Positions 21,249-32,388 of a DNA stretch of 64,000 bases are shown piece by piece. The notes beneath the pieces were generated by a model, which searched no databases, was not told where the DNA came from, and saw only the letters and a list, made by a program, of their open reading frames with translations. Origin of the DNA: Taxillus chinensis (taxonomy: Eukaryota; Streptophyta; Magnoliopsida; Santalales; Loranthaceae); contig CM042085.1 in the NCBI GenBank assembly GCA_023512835.1, positions 50,215,569-50,279,568 on the forward strand. Reading direction: 5' to 3'. The position numbers and the translations under genes were made by a program. Every line of letters begins with the position of its first letter. Within the stretch, counting starts at the first letter, position 1.

Positions 21249-22680
21249 TCATGATAGGTTGCACAAAGGACTTGAACCAGGTTTAGAGGTGGCAATGTCT
21301 TGGTCTTCTACAATGACAATGTCCTGCACTTCATTTACATTTGGGTCTCCTTTCTGCATTCCATGGTTAGTCTCATCAAAAAAAAAATGAATAGACTCTT
21401 CAACAACTTTGGTTCTTCTATTAAATACACGATAAGCCTTGCTAGTCATGGAATATCCAACAAGATATCCATCGTCTGATTTGGCATCAAACTTGTTCAA
21501 GTAATCCTTGCCATGTACACCCGAAGATCCTTAGGTGACCAATGTTTGGTTTCCTTCCCTTCCATAACTCATAGGCTGTTTTCATGGCTCGTTTGTTAAT
21601 TAGAGTTCTGTTTTGTACATAACAAGCAGTGGCAATAGCTTCAGCCCATAGGGATTTTGGGAACTGAGCTCCTGTCAACATGGTTCTAGCTGCTTCAACT
21701 AATGTTCGATTCTTTCTTTCAGCCACTCCATTTCGTTGTGGAGTTCTTGGTGCTGAGAAATTATGCTAGATACCATGTTCAGTACAAAACTCTAACATAT
21801 CAGAAAATTCAAATTCCTTGCCATGATCGCTACGAATGTACTTAATAGAAAGACTTAATATTTGTGATCCAATTGAAGAGTTCAACAAGATTCTCAAATG
21901 TTTCAGTTTTGTTTTTGAGAAACATGACCCATGTGTATCTGGTATAGTCATCTACTACTGCAAGAAAGTATCGTGCACCAGATAGGGAAGACACATTTAT
22001 TGGTCCACATAGGTCCATATGCAGAAGTTCGAGTGGTTGTGTGATTGAGGTTTTATCTACACTTTTAAAGGAATGTTTAACCTGCTTACCCAGCTGACAA
22101 TCCCTACAAAGGTGTTCTTTCTCATAAACATGCTTGGGTAAGCCCTAAACCAAATCAAGAGATGCCAGTTTAGACATAGTCTTAAAGTTCAAATGGCCAA
22201 ATCTCTTGTGCCACAACCAACTAATGTCAGGTGAAGCTTTGGATAGAAAACAAATTGGTTCAGCAGATTGAGCATTACCAAAGACCAACTTGTAGACATT
22301 GCCTTGTCTATGTCCATTTAGTTTCACCTCTTTGGAGACAGGGTCCATAACTGTGCAGGTGTGTTTAGTGAACAAAACTTCATAACCTTTGTCACACAAT
22401 TGACTTATGCTCAATAGGTTATGTTTAAGACCTTAAACAATAGATACATTTTGAATTGAAACAGAACCATTAGAGAGAGTGCCCTTACCAACAATCTTAC
22501 CCTTTTTATTGTCCCCGAAAGTGACAGATGAAGCTGTAACCTCCCTTACCTCACCCAATAGAGAGGCATCATCTGTCATGTGCACAGAACAGGCACTGTC
22601 AAGATACCACTGGCTGGAATTGATCTTTTGTTTCCGGTGGCTGCTTCTAGCTTCTGGTACCTATTCCTACACAATGAGCA
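21249..22680 (-). pseudogene. pol: SirB protease and integrase remnant
   Basis: Protease has YLDSACSVHMTDD near 22600, keeping the catalytic Asp. The pre-integrase motif SWLWHKRFGHL lies near 22200. The integrase core runs from CRDCQLGKQ (about 22105) through MDLCGP (about 22015), a broken SDHGKEF segment (about 21830) and AERKNR (about 21720). A post-core segment with KAYRVFNRRT ends near 21249. Stops and frameshifts lie near 22431, 22145, 21900, 21765 and 21500. Sequence typical of the integrase-RT linker is present, then pol stops. Confidence 0.88.
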
Positions 22681-25275
22681 ACTAAGTCTTGGGGGCCCAA
22701 TTCAGATTGGGCTTTGGGTAAGTGAAAGTTGCAGTTGACAATTTAGGTTTCCAATAATAAGGGGCAGATGTAACTTTCCATGCTAATCTTGGTGATCCTT
22801 CATTAGAATTGCTAGTAGGATTAATCTTCAGTTTTTCTACACATTTTCCTTCCTTATTGTTATCTTTGGCAGCTTCAGTAGGCACAGGTTTGACAGTTTT
22901 CTTCACAGGTTTGGTCTTTAAGTCTTTTGAATGGGTAGCCTGTGTGTGCCTGGTTTTCCTATCAGAGTTGTTGCACTGCAGATTTTTAGAGAAATTCAGC
23001 TGTTTAAGGTTTACCCTGATTTCTGTGGCAATTTCCTTTCTAAGATACTCAAGGTAGAATCTGCACTGATAGGAGAGGTGTCCAACTTCACAACAGATGG
23101 GGCATTTGACGGGTTTGGGTTGAACACTCTATCTCAAGGGTTTTGCTGGAGTGTTAATAGGTTTCCTAGGTTTTCTCACATATCCTAGACCGTTCTTAAC
23201 TCTTCCATCAGAGACAAACTTGGGCTGGAAGGCAGCAGCCTTGCTGGATGAACCAGTCTCAAATGTAGTAGTGTGTCTACTTGGTTTCGTCTCTGGTATA
23301 ACTACACCCTTACCATTGCATTGGGATGTAGAGGACAGGTTGACTAAAGGTTCAGCTTTCAATTCTATCTTAGCAACTATTGCATCACTGTCCTGAGATG
23401 CAACAGTACCCAGGTCTTTGAGTTCGATTGTTACTGGTTTGGGTGGACTAGCAATAGCCATTGGTACCTCCTTTCCATAATCAAGGAGCACACTGCCAGC
23501 AGGAACAAAGCCAGCAAGACACTTGGTCTGTACAGGGTAAGTCTAGGCCTTGGCTATTTGGTCTTTAGAGATACCTAGACCTAAGGCTAGACCTTTAACA
23601 TCTGGAGTGGTCCTAAAGTGGGCTGCAATTTCAGCAGAATCTTGCCACTTTTGACTGATTTGTCTTTCCTTTTCCAGTTCTGCTTTAATTTCAACTAGTT
23701 CCTTTTCAAGCCTATCGATGTCTTTATTAGCCATTTTTAGTTGTACAGCTTTGTTCAACAGATCATCGTGTGTGCTTCTCATCTCACTCACTTCAGCTCT
23801 TAATCTTCTCTCTGTTCTTTCATAATCATCTATAGAGTCTCTATATTCACATGAAAGTTGTTCCAGTTTAGAATAGTATCTTTCTTTGTCAGCTTTCATA
23901 GGGAGAAATTGTTCCTCTATGTCTTTTAGAGCTCTATAGGTATCTTCATATTCAATTTAGAGCTGTTCATAGGTTCTTACCTTGAGGGGAGGTGAATTAT
24001 CAACCATGAAGCAGATAAGACCCTTTTATTTCTTCTCTTCATCAGAAGATTCTTCTTCCTCCTCAGTTTCACTGTTGAATTTGTTAGTGACAAGAGCCTT
24101 CTTCCTCTTGTCATCCTTTTTGCTTGAGGAGCCTTTGGTCTTCTTCTTCTGCTCAGCTGCCTCCTTTTTCTCCCTCTTCCGCTTATAACTGTCGGCAGCG
24201 AAGTGGTCGGGCTTGTTGCAGTGGTAGCATTACAACTTCTCCTTATCCTTTCCCCTAGAAAAGGATGAGGACACTGCCTTGCTTTTCTCCTGTAGTTCCC
24301 CCTTCTCTTCAGCAATTTCTTGATCAGAAATGCCACTTCTTCACCTGAGGCACTATTTGAAACAAGTTCATCAGCTTCATCTTCTTCCTCTTCTGAAGAT
24401 GGTTCCCAGGGTTCAACAGCAGCTTTAAAGGCAACAGACTTCTCCTTTTTCTTGGAAGGGTTCTCAAATGCCTCAAGCTCTTCTTTTTGTATTTCAAACG
24501 TCTTGAGGTCCCCATATAATGCTTCCAAGGCACAAGTCTTCCATTCCTTCAGCTGATGGATGGCTGATGTCTTTATCAGCAATCTCAAGGGTAGAAATCT
24601 CATAAATTTGTCATTCTTGTCCTTCTGAGAGATCTCAACGTTGTAAGTCTTCATCCGTTGAATTAGACCTGTGAACCATTTGTAGATGTTGTCCAATGAC
24701 TCCTTCGGTTCACATCTGAAAGCTTCATACTCTTGCTTGAGCATGGAGATCTTGTTATCTTGTATTTGCTCGTCTCCCTCGTAGATGAGACAGAGCTTGT
24801 CCTATACCACTTTAGCAGTCTCAAGATCCTGCACATCTGTGAACATGTCATCATCGAGTGCAGAGAAAAGTATGGCTTTTGCCGTGAAGCCGAGCTTTAC
24901 TTTCCTCTGCTCCACCTTAGACCAACTATCTGGGTCTTTTGTCATTAACCGACCTCTCTACATAATCTTTGGAGTGAAAGGTCCGTTCTTTATTGTTTCC
25001 CATAGATACGTGTCGAGCATGTCTAGGTGTGCTCTCATCCTTGCTTTCCATTTGGAAAAATGAGCAGGTGTGCCCATAGGTACTTGGGAGGATGAGCCAG
25101 GAAAAACATCATAGAAGTCTTCTTGTTCTTTCTTGTTGCTGTTGGTACTCGGTTCTTCCTACTCCTGGTCTCCAGTCGCTCCTTCCTCTAGAGCACGACT
25201 GGCTTCAAGTTCCTCAATAGGAACTGGAGCTTGCTTGGGAGCTGGAGCTGCACTGCTGGAATCCATGTCGGCCAT
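22681..25275 (-). pseudogene. gag: SirB gag with two zinc-knuckle sites
   Basis: The start is ATG 25275, about 25 bases after the primer site. The N-terminal part (25275-24300) resembles UBN2/DUF4219 copia Gag. A knuckle near 24235 reads CYHCNKPDHFAADS, with Ser in place of the last Cys. A coiled segment (23899-23600) follows, then an intact CPICCEVGHLSYQC near 23060-23100. Frame breaks lie near 25155, 24955, 24800, 23960, 23543 and 22940. The two-knuckle layout matches SirA2. The product would package element RNA. Confidence 0.87.
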
Positions 25276-25300
25276 TAGGGATCTCTACGGAACTGTAGAA

Positions 25301-25314
25301 CTGCTTTGATACCA
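25301..25314 (-). promoter_or_regulatory. SirB primer binding site
   Basis: The minus strand reads TGGTATCAAAGCAG two bases from the LTR end, complementary to initiator tRNA-Met with one change from the usual TGGTATCAGAGC. Confidence 0.9.
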
Positions 25315-25316
25315 AT

Positions 25317-27319
25317 TGTAGGTCCCAAAGTGAGTCTAGAGGGGGGGTGAATAGACTTTCTTCATGTGTGGAAGCTAGACTGTTAGCTGGTTTGGATTCC
25401 TCTACAGATGACTATGATGGAAGTATTTATGGAGAAGACGACAATAGTATTGTGAGGATAATCGTGAGTGATGATGAACTATCAGACAAAACTGAGATAA
25501 AAGTAAATGCTCTTTTCTCAACAGATCTCAGTTGTGAAAAAGATGGTTTATGATAGATCGAAGTGTGGAAAACAAACAACACAGAGATCAAGACTTAATG
25601 GAAGTGCTAGATCTTTTATGAATAACAAGGTTCGTGAATAATCAGATAGGTTGCTCTTGTTCTCAATTCAACACGGCACACAGCACTTCTTTGAATTCTC
25701 TCAGAGTCTCTCTCTCTATGGTTGGAACTTTTTTTTTTGTTGGTTCTGCAAAGGACTATTTATTTCAAGTGTGTCTTTCTTGTGTTCTGTGTGTTTCCTT
25801 CTTTTGAGAGAGAGGTTAAACTCAACATCTTGTCGTTTTGTGTGTGAGAGATATATTTTTAAAATTAAAGTGCTCGTGCGCCATGATGTCCATCTCGACA
25901 GACTGACTTCCCACCACTGAAAATGCGGAATGTCAGGGGATGGGTTAATCTGCTTTGATTTGCAGATCAGATGCCCATACTGCGTATTGGCATGCAGTCG
26001 ATCTTGGCCGTTAATCCATGGATCGTAGTTGGCAGCAATTAATGTGTCATTAATGCGCTCAACTGCTCGGGACGGCGCAGACTTGTTGTACGAACCCTAG
26101 CTGACGATATCGCTAAGTGACTATGTTTAGGGTTGTAAGTGTGCCTCGGAGGTAGATGCCTCGTAGGTTCGATGACTCGAAGATTTCAGTTAGAACATGT
26201 AGGAAGTTGCGAAGTTTTGCTTCAGGCTTTATAGTGTTTCTGCGAGTCTACGACTCATATCTTCGAGTCTTCGAGGCTAGAGTTCAGGTTAGATTAGCCT
26301 TTTGTGTCACTCCGTTAACTGAAGTCTACGACTCTGCGAGTCAACGACTCTACGAGTCTGCGACTCTTCGAGTGACGCTTAGAGTAACTCCTTCGTAGTC
26401 CGTCTAATCTGCCTGTTATTATAGCTACGGGTCTACGACCTTCGGGTCTCTCAGCTTACTATATTTGACTAAGTGGCTCTGACAATCTTCGACTCTACGA
26501 GTCTCAAACTTCGCTTTTCTTCCTTAGTCTTTCATAGAGGCTCATATACTGAGTTTCTGCACGGCTACGACCCTTCAGCTACAACTCTCAGCCATCGATC
26601 TCCGAGTCTGGAAGTGTGGCAATTTCTTTATAGTGACTGTATCCTTTGAGTCTACGCGTCTACGACTCTACGACCCTTGAGTTACAGTTTCATTTGTTTA
26701 CCAGTCTTTATAGCATCGACTCTTCGACCTTCAACCTACGAGTCTACGAGTCCTGTTTTCTTAACAGTGTTTGAAGGTTTGGACTCTACGACTTTCAACC
26801 TATGAGTCTACGAGTCCTATTTGCTTAACACTGTTCGAAGACTTCGATTCTACGAGTCTGTGAGTCCTGTTTTCTTAACAGTGTTCGAAGGCTTCGACTC
26901 TACGACTCTATGAGTCTTCGAGTCTAGTGGTAGTTCAAGTTCTGTTAATTGACTTAAGTGTATGTAGGGACTCTACAGTTCTACGGGCTGCGAGTCTATG
27001 AGTCATTAGCATTGGTTACTATTCTTTAGAATTCTTCGACTCTACGAGTCTCCGAACTTGTCGATGCTTGCAGTAACTCTCTCTTTTCCATACTACGACT
27101 CTACGACCTTCGACCCTGGATATACGAGTCACCAAATGTTTTGTCACCATCTTGCTTCGAGTCTCCAGACCCTACGAGTCTGCGAGCCTCCCGCCAATGT
27201 GTCCTGTGACAGTTTTACTTATACGAACTACGACTCTTCGACCCTACGACCTTCGGTTCTTCAAGTCTCCAGACTAAGACTATAATTTGGCAGCTTCATC
27301 AAATCCTGTGTTTCCAATA
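25317..27319 (-). repeat. SirB 5' LTR (2003 bp)
   Basis: On the minus strand it runs from TATTGGAAACACAGG at 27319 (terminal TG changed to TA; the 3' copy keeps TG) to GGGACCTACA at 25317. The conserved block TTCACCCCCCTCTAG lies near 25332-25356. U3 is dominated by CGACTCTACGAGTC-type motifs (26150-27260). Directly beyond 27319 is Tek2 internal sequence. Confidence 0.88.
26150..27260 (-). repeat. ACTCTACGAGTC motif cluster in SirB LTR U3
   Basis: Short words such as CTACGAGTC, GACTCTACG and CTTCGAGTC recur dozens of times in both orientations over about 1.1 kb. ACTCGTAGAGT-type palindromes are common, so the single strand could form many small hairpins. Every unit carries a CpG. The SirA LTRs have a different CpG-bearing motif in the matching part of U3. 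Confidence 0.82.
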
Positions 27320-29130
27320 GTCACCATCTACAACCTCATCGCCGCGAACTGGCTCTTCATTTCCCATTCCTTAATGGCACAATGGGCAACCACGGCCCTG
27401 CTCTTCCTATTGAATTTGGGAAGTTCTCATGTGGGATAGTTCTGCTCATGTGGTCTCAACTGCCTAGATCCATAAGCAATCACCTGCCGAGCTTGCATCA
27501 ACACACAACCAAGTCCCACCCTGGAAGCATCACAATACACCTCGAAAGGCACACCCTCCTGTGGAAGAATCAAGATAGGTGCTGAGGTCCATCGTGCCTT
27601 CAGCTCCATGAAAGCACTCTCACACGCATCATACCAAACAAAAGAAACTCCCTTCCTAGTCAAGTGTGTCATAGGAGTTGCCAACCTAGAAAAATCCTCC
27701 ACAAACCTTCGATAGTAGCCTGCCAAACCAAGGAAGCTACGAATCTCAAACACATTCGTGGGCCTCTTCCACGACATAACTGCCTCGATCTTCTCAGGAT
27801 CCACGGTGATACCCTCCGAAGATACCATATGCCCCAAGAAGTGCACCTATTGCAACCAGAAGTCACATTTCATGAACTTCACGTACAACCGATGCTCTCA
27901 CAAGGTCTGCAACACAACCTGCAAATGCTCCTCATGCTCCCTCTTGGTTGCTGAATAGACCAAGATATCATCGATGAACACCACAATGAACATATCTAAA
28001 TATGGAGCAAACACTTGGTTCATTAATCCCATAAACACTGCTGGAGCATTCGTGAGCCCAAACGGCATCACGAGCCACTCAAAATGCCCATAACGACAAC
28101 TGAACGCGGTCTTAGGGGTATCTGCCTCCCTAACCCTCAACTGATGGTATCCAAACCTCAAGTCTATCTTGGAAAACCACCTCGCACCGCGAAACTGATC
28201 AAATAGGTCATCGATCCTCGGGAATGGGTACCTGTTCTTCACAGTCACCTGGTTCAGCTTTCGGTAGTTTATACACAGCCGAAGCGAACCATCCGCCTTC
28301 TTGGCGAACAACACTGGAGCACCTCACGGTGAGCTACTCCGCCTGATAAAGCCTCGTGCCAGTAGATCATCTACCTGCCTCTTGAGCTCCCTAAGCTCTG
28401 TCGGTGCCATCATATAGGCCACTAACCTGATCAGTGTTGTCCCTGGAAACAACTCGATCGAAAACTCTACCTCCCTCATGGGTGGCAAACTGACCAAGTC
28501 CTCGGGAAACACATCCGGGAACTGATCTACAATGGGTGGCAAAACAGCCTTACCCTCTCTCCTCCTATCAACCAACGTCAAGCTGGCTAACTGGTGGGTC
28601 ACATCACCCCACCCATGCCTCAAAGGTCCCAACCTGCATGCCTCCTCAGTCCACTCACCCACAAAGACACCCCACGTGCCCTCTGGCGTGAAGAACGTCA
28701 TGCGTTGTCGAAAACAATTAATCTTGGCCTCCACGGAGATCGACCAATCCATACCCAGGATAACATCAAAATCATCTAACTCCATGATATACAAATCACA
28801 CAACAGGTTAACACCCCCAAGTGTTACCTGACAAGCACGACATATACTCTCAAGTATCACAATTGCACCCAAAGGTGAAGCAACCATCAGAGACTGACTA
28901 ACTGTCTCCTGGTCTAACTCCAATCTAACCACCGTAGCATACGAAATAAAAGAATAGGTAGCACCAGTATCAATCAAAACTGAACAGATAGTATGAGAAA
29001 TAATGATGGTACCTCTCACCACTGAAGGTCCTGCTCCTGCCTCGTCCACTTGTGGAACCTCTGCCTCTCTACTGGTAAGGGCAAAAGTCCTCCCTCGTGG
29101 CCCACTGCCACTAGCCTGGCCCATTGGGGC
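27320..29130 (-). pseudogene. pol: Tek2 pol: protease, RT and gutted RNase H
   Basis: Protease (from about 29124) has VLIDTGATYSF. RT shows [20 protein letters not shown] near 28300, then FIDDILVYS near 27965. Stops at 28324 (TGA, expected Trp), 27898 (TGA, expected Arg) and 27847 (TAG) break one frame. RNase H begins with CDASRVGLG near 27525, but after NYPT (27427) the sequence jumps to RKSRAVVAHCAIKEWEM. Compared with Tek4, roughly 70 codons are gone, including the middle catalytic residues. The match ends at 27320. Confidence 0.9.
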
Positions 29131-30391
29131 CTTGCCCCGCTGATCAACATGACCCTGTGCCTCCCGCTGAGGCTGCTACACCACAGGTCGCGTCTGCGTG
29201 CTCTGTGCCGGCGGCACTGACCTTTGAGAGAGAGCCCCACTCCTCTGTCCCTGCTCTCTCGGACGAGGGCCTACACTGCTGGTCGAGCTAAGGGTAACAC
29301 ATTCCCTAGCTCTATGTCCCACCTTCCCGCATCGGAAGCATGTTATCCTTTTCCTCGGGCAGTCTCTCGACAAGTGTCCGGTCAAACCACAGCTCCAACA
29401 AGTACCTGACCTCCGATTGGCTAAACTCTCACGGGGTCCCACCGCCTGGCTAGAAACCCTCTGCACCTGCCTCCTCTCAGGCTGAGCAGCACTGCTCTCC
29501 CCACTCTGCCTCTTCTTGCTCGGACCTGCCAAACCGCCCGGCCTCTGGGCTCTCGCCTGATCCTCACCTCGCTCGAATGTGAGTGCCTTGTCGATCGCCT
29601 CCCGATGAATCGGTCAATCGCATCGGTTCCAGCTGTCTTTTCAAAGATGGCCTCAAGCCCTGAATAAAATCTTGCGTCTTATGGGCTTCCTTTTCCCAAG
29701 CCTCAAGAGCAAACCGCCCTAAATCTGTGAAGGCTTGCACATACTCACCCACTATTTGGCTACCATGTTGAAGCTCATAATACTCTCTCCGTCATGCATA
29801 CTGTATCGAGCTGGGAAAATACTCCCCAAAGAAGCGCTCAACAAACTCTCTCCAGCTCATCTGGCTGCCATGGACAGCTCTCGTGGATTCCCACCACCTG
29901 CATGGGATACCCAACAGATAGTGCGTCGCCACTCGCACCCGCTCCTCATCTGGCACCCCAATCATCTCAAAGATGTCCTCTATCCATCTAATCCAGTCCT
30001 TGGCTGCCTCTGGCCGTGAACCATCCTCAAAAGTCCTGGGTGCATGTTTCAAAAACTGTGCAGCCTAGTCCACTCCTTGTCATGCTGGCTCTATCACAAC
30101 CTCCTGCTAGTGCACATCTTGCACCACCCTCACCTCCTGCTGCTGAGGCTGTGGCGGCTGCTGAGGCTGCTGCTGCCTCTTCAACTCATCCACCTCTTTA
30201 GCCATATCCCTCATCGAGCCCTGCATACCCTGCATGGCCTCCTGCAACTGAATCAACACCTGAGCCAAATCAGGTCCCACAACGGGAGCTGACGATCTCT
30301 GCTGCGGGCTCTGCTGTCCCTGGTGTCCCGACTCTATCACGGGCTCCTCTGCCGGGCCCTGGCCTCGGACAACTATCCTCGGTGGTGCCAT
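29131..30391 (-). pseudogene. gag: Tek2 gag with two CCHC knuckles
   Basis: The start is ATG 30391 (MAPPRIV), matching the MAPKTRAQ start in Tek4. A Gln-rich helical segment (30390-30110) precedes the capsid-like region (30052-29560), which has WIEDIF, CRWWEST and DFIQGLRPS as in other gypsy Gags. Two perfect knuckles, CWSCGLTGHLSRDC and CFRCGKVGHRAREC, lie near 29405-29310. Stops or frameshifts lie near 30107, 29790 and 29560. The codons just upstream of 30391 read open to 30487 but are leader sequence. Confidence 0.9.
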
Positions 30392-30499
30392 CGCATTGGC
30401 CACAACAACAAACAACAAACGATCAATATTAGCACTGCTAGCACAAACAACCATTAAAGGCGCAACCGACTTGTACGTTCTCACCACACGACCCGTAGG

Positions 30500-31994
30500 T
30501 GATAGCGTGCATTTTATGCCGTTATTCTAGTGCTTATTTAGGATGTTTAAGAGCATGATTAGAGCCTTATTGCTTCATATATTATATATATTTGCTCTAA
30601 CCCCTAGGAAGATGCTATTAGCAAATACATGCGTTTTTAAGCTGTTTTGGCAGATTTTGGAGCTCACTTTTGACATAGTAAATGGCCTCAAACAATTAGC
30701 ATGCAAGAACAAAAGTTGCTTAGAATGATGTCCTCTACCTACCACAGAAATTTCAGAGCATTTGGAGCTGCATGTGAATTCACCCATTTCACGTGCAAGC
30801 CTATTTTTGCCTCTCATGCCTCTACAGGATGCAAGGAAGCTTGGGGAGAAGTTTGAGCTGATTTGGAGTTGCACGTGAATTCACCATATCACGTGCAAAT
30901 TGACGTGCAGAGATATTTTTGGACCGATCCTATCGTTTTTCCATGCTGATCATTTGTTTCTGAAGGCCCATGTCCAAATTGTGGATGGAAGACAGAGATT
31001 TTAATGTTTCGAGTGTTACTTATCAAAACTACGCCGTTTTGATAAATAGGCTAGGGTACACACCTCAAGGCCCATCCAAACTCTATAAATAAGAGCTCCA
31101 CGCCCCCTGCTATGCATGCTAGACCCCCTACACGTTTTTAGAGAGAGAGAGAGGCTCCACGACTTGGAGGTTGCTCCTTGACCTAGGAGAGCAGCCATCG
31201 CAGCAGCCGTCGCGGATTTTGGAGCTTGGGTTGAAGCTTTGCTGTGCGCGTGGATTAGAAGAAGATGTTTGGCTTTACTGCTATGGTTTTTCTTGTAATC
31301 ATGCGTGAGTAGTTCTTATAATCTAGGGGAGCAATGTAGCCCCCTTGTTTCTTTGCTGTGTTTATGAATATTGGGTTTGGATGATTGAAGTTTTGCATGT
31401 TTTATGAATCTGTTCTTAATTCTATCTTTGGATGTACACCTTGGTATTCTTAGCCCTAGTCTGGGGCAGATTGAGATTCATAACTTATTTGTAATTGGTG
31501 TGATCATTATCCTTTTGCAAGTATGATTTATTGGCTTTGCATGTTTGTGTGTTTAGATGACCATTCTGGCATACAACTCTTAAAAGGACCTCAATGACCA
31601 TTTGTTGTCCTTGGCTTATATTTAGCATGTTTTCAATCAGACATCCCTAATACCATGAACCAGTAGAGAAAACATAGGGAGGTGAAATTGTGACCCTAGA
31701 TGCTTTTAATCCTTGAATCTTAATCCTAAATTCAGTTTGTTTTCTTTGTTTATTCAGAAAACCAAATAAAAATTAGATCTTTAGTTTAAAAAAGAAAACT
31801 TTTTGCCAAGACATTTTATAGAACAAGAGTAATTGGGTGTTTTGATTTGAGAACTAGAGAACTAGGCTAATCCCTGTGGGTTCGACCCCTTGCTTGTTGC
31901 TATTCTTTTAGTGCAAACTTAGGGAATTTATTATCTTGAAGAGAGATTTAACGACATTAGCTAGCTCTTGGAGAGGCTAAAAATCTGTCTGTCA
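30500..31994 (+). mobile_element. Solo LTR (1495 bp) of an Athila/Tat-like gypsy element, target duplication GTAGG
   Basis: It begins TGATAGCGTGCATTTTATGC and ends CTGTCTGTCA, flanked by GTAGG at 30495-30499 and 31995-31999. A TATA box (TATAAATA) is at 31084-31091, so it lies in plus orientation. The near-terminal words CCCTGTGGGTTCGACCCC (31875) are typical of Athila/Tat LTR ends. No internal coding sequence, primer site or second LTR is present, as expected after recombination between two LTRs. It interrupts a tandem repeat in the Tek2 leader, so it is younger than Tek2. Confidence 0.88.
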
Positions 31995-32388
31995 GTAGGT
32001 CCGCAACCATGCATATAGCATCGTGTCCCCCCTCATGGTACACCACACGACCCGTAAGTCCACAACCATGCATATAGCATCGTGTCACCCCTCAGGGTAC
32101 ACCACAATTAAGTCCTCGCTCTCACAACCACGTGCCATCCAGGCACTAAATGCAATCACATCACACACAAAGACAATCTAGTGCCCTATATGCACACAAT
32201 CATACCACTAGGAAAGCATCCATGCCTACATATGCTCCTAGGATGATCTAACTGTCACCAACATAACCGAGAATACATGTAAGGACTGCATTGATCAGGT
32301 GCCCTCCCTACAGTTTTCCAAGTCACATGGAATCAATTAATCACCCCTCACTAACCTAGGTCCGCTAGACCATGCTATGATACCAACT
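31995..32388 (-). other. Tek2 leader with a tandem repeat, plus primer binding site
   Basis: A unit of about 60 bases containing CCACACGACCCGTA and CAACCATGCATATAGCATCG is present twice. One copy (30482-30499 plus 31995-32041) is split by the solo LTR, and the second lies at 32042-32095. The rest is untranslated leader. The minus-strand primer site TGGTATCATAGCATGG lies at 32370-32385, with one base changed from the usual initiator tRNA-Met complement, and is followed by the LTR at 32389. Confidence 0.85.

Larger units (their letters stand above)
16040..27319 (-). mobile_element. SirB: second Sirevirus-like copia family, RT/RNase H deleted, with ORF3
   Basis: The minus-strand order is 5' LTR (27319 to 25317), primer site, gag, protease, integrase, spacer, ORF3, polypurine tracts and a remnant of the 3' LTR (16206 to 16040). 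LTR ends, PPT and reading frames all agree on orientation. No RT or RNase H sequence is seen between integrase (ending near 21249) and the post-pol spacer, so the copy could not move on its own. The 3' LTR is cut by the SirA2 LTR edge at 16039. Confidence 0.87.

Noticed and set aside
26150..27260. Possible centromere-type or satellite array
   Set aside because: Units are short and irregular and are confined between defined LTR ends.
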